A stretch of 36,070 nt of DNA. Origin: Saprospiraceae bacterium. GTDB lineage: Bacteria > Bacteroidota > Bacteroidia > Chitinophagales > Saprospiraceae. Both the position numbers and the translations under genes were made by a program. Where the stretch lies: NCBI GenBank assembly GCA_020848695.1, contig JADLHT010000008.1, positions 1 through 36,070 of the forward strand. The letters are read 5' to 3'. Numbering within the stretch: position 1 is the first letter of the stretch; each line of letters opens with the position of its first letter. Below, one piece after another: positions 35,920 through 36,070 of the stretch. The notes under the pieces were generated by a model. That model was given only the letters and a program-made list of their open reading frames with translations. It ran no database searches and was not told where the DNA came from.

Positions 35920-36022
35920 GAAATTTTAGTTCATTCTTCCAAAAAGAAGGGCAAACAATCAAACATTTTTTGATCCAAAATAATGAATTAAATTATTGAA
36001 TATCAAACTATTGCAGAATTCC
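35920..36022. other. Spacer region between cas2 and the CRISPR repeat
   Basis: About 100 AT-rich bases with no ORF. ATCAAA (35958-35963) can pair with TTTGAT (35969-35974), and AATAAT (35979-35984) with ATTATT (35992-35997); both hairpins are weak. cas2 transcripts run in from the left and repeat-driven transcripts from the right, so some convergent termination is expected here, but no strong terminator is seen. It may also hold signals for spacer integration. Confidence 0.4.
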
Positions 36023-36070
36023 TTATACTGCAAATATAATTTAATCTAAAAATTGAAAGCAATTCAAAAC
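36023..36070 (-). CRISPR. Terminal type II-C CRISPR repeat; array continues past the window
   Basis: On the minus strand, base 36070 begins GTTTTGAATTGCTTTCAAT, the 5' form typical of Bacteroidota II-C repeats (related to GTTGTGAATTGCTTTCAAA). This part is complementary to the tracrRNA anti-repeat. A -7 box follows within the expected repeat length. Only one copy is inside the window, so the repeat's 3' end is uncertain: I assume about 48 bases, and no AAC-type ending is seen, which may mean a degenerate last repeat. A small hairpin TTGCAG/CTGCAA (36011-36033) straddles that end. In this orientation the first spacer lies beyond base 36070. Confidence 0.75.
36031..36038 (-). promoter_or_regulatory. 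-7 box TATATTTG inside the CRISPR repeat
   Basis: Minus-strand TATATTTG matches TAnnTTTG, with a TTG from the conserved GAATTGC of the repeat 21 bases upstream. If every repeat carries it, each spacer-repeat unit would be transcribed separately, as known for type II-C arrays of Neisseria and Campylobacter. Transcription from this copy would run toward the end of cas2. Confidence 0.5.

Overview
The window looks like a low-GC Bacteroidota chromosome segment, most likely from the Saprospiria/Saprospiraceae side of the phylum. This is inferred from three giant secreted proteins ending in type IX secretion (T9SS) sorting domains, their HYR, DUF11 and dockerin-like modules, and repeated matches to the Bacteroidota -7 promoter box TAnnTTTG. 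No rRNA, tRNA or insertion sequence was seen.

Left part (1-5715). A minus-strand gene for a probable surface lipoprotein with a beta-helix fold faces a plus-strand run: a 52-residue membrane miniprotein, a polyprenyl-phosphate-sugar-type GT2, a cellulose-synthase-like processive GT2, and a GT-C-type membrane glycosyltransferase. The glycosyltransferases suggest lipid-linked sugar or exopolysaccharide synthesis; the product cannot be read from sequence.

Centre (5804-29063). Three minus-strand genes encode proteins of 2412, about 3751 and 1328 residues. All have signal peptides, cysteine-rich HYR-like and R-x-W modules, a carboxypeptidase-regulatory-like domain, a dockerin-like pair and a T9SS C-terminal domain. 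The first two are collinear over about 2230 residues, so they arose by duplication. The larger one gained or kept an N-terminal half with SdrD-B domains, a propeller-like region and five DUF11 repeats joined by Asp-rich linkers. The two share a conserved promoter and leader with an inverted repeat. Terminators separate the genes.

Right-centre (29257-31320). A uridine kinase (minus) and a CNT-family nucleoside transporter (plus) are divergent and form a nucleoside-salvage pair.

Right edge (31358-36070). This is a type II-C CRISPR-Cas locus. A very short tracrRNA runs on the minus strand, divergent from cas9 (1052 aa, compact, all catalytic residues present), followed by cas1 and an overlapping cas2. 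A single CRISPR repeat starts exactly at the last base, oriented toward cas2. The tracrRNA anti-repeat is a 15-bp exact complement of that repeat. Both the repeat and the tracrRNA carry their own TAnnTTTG box, which suggests crRNAs are made from promoters inside the repeats. The spacers lie beyond the window.
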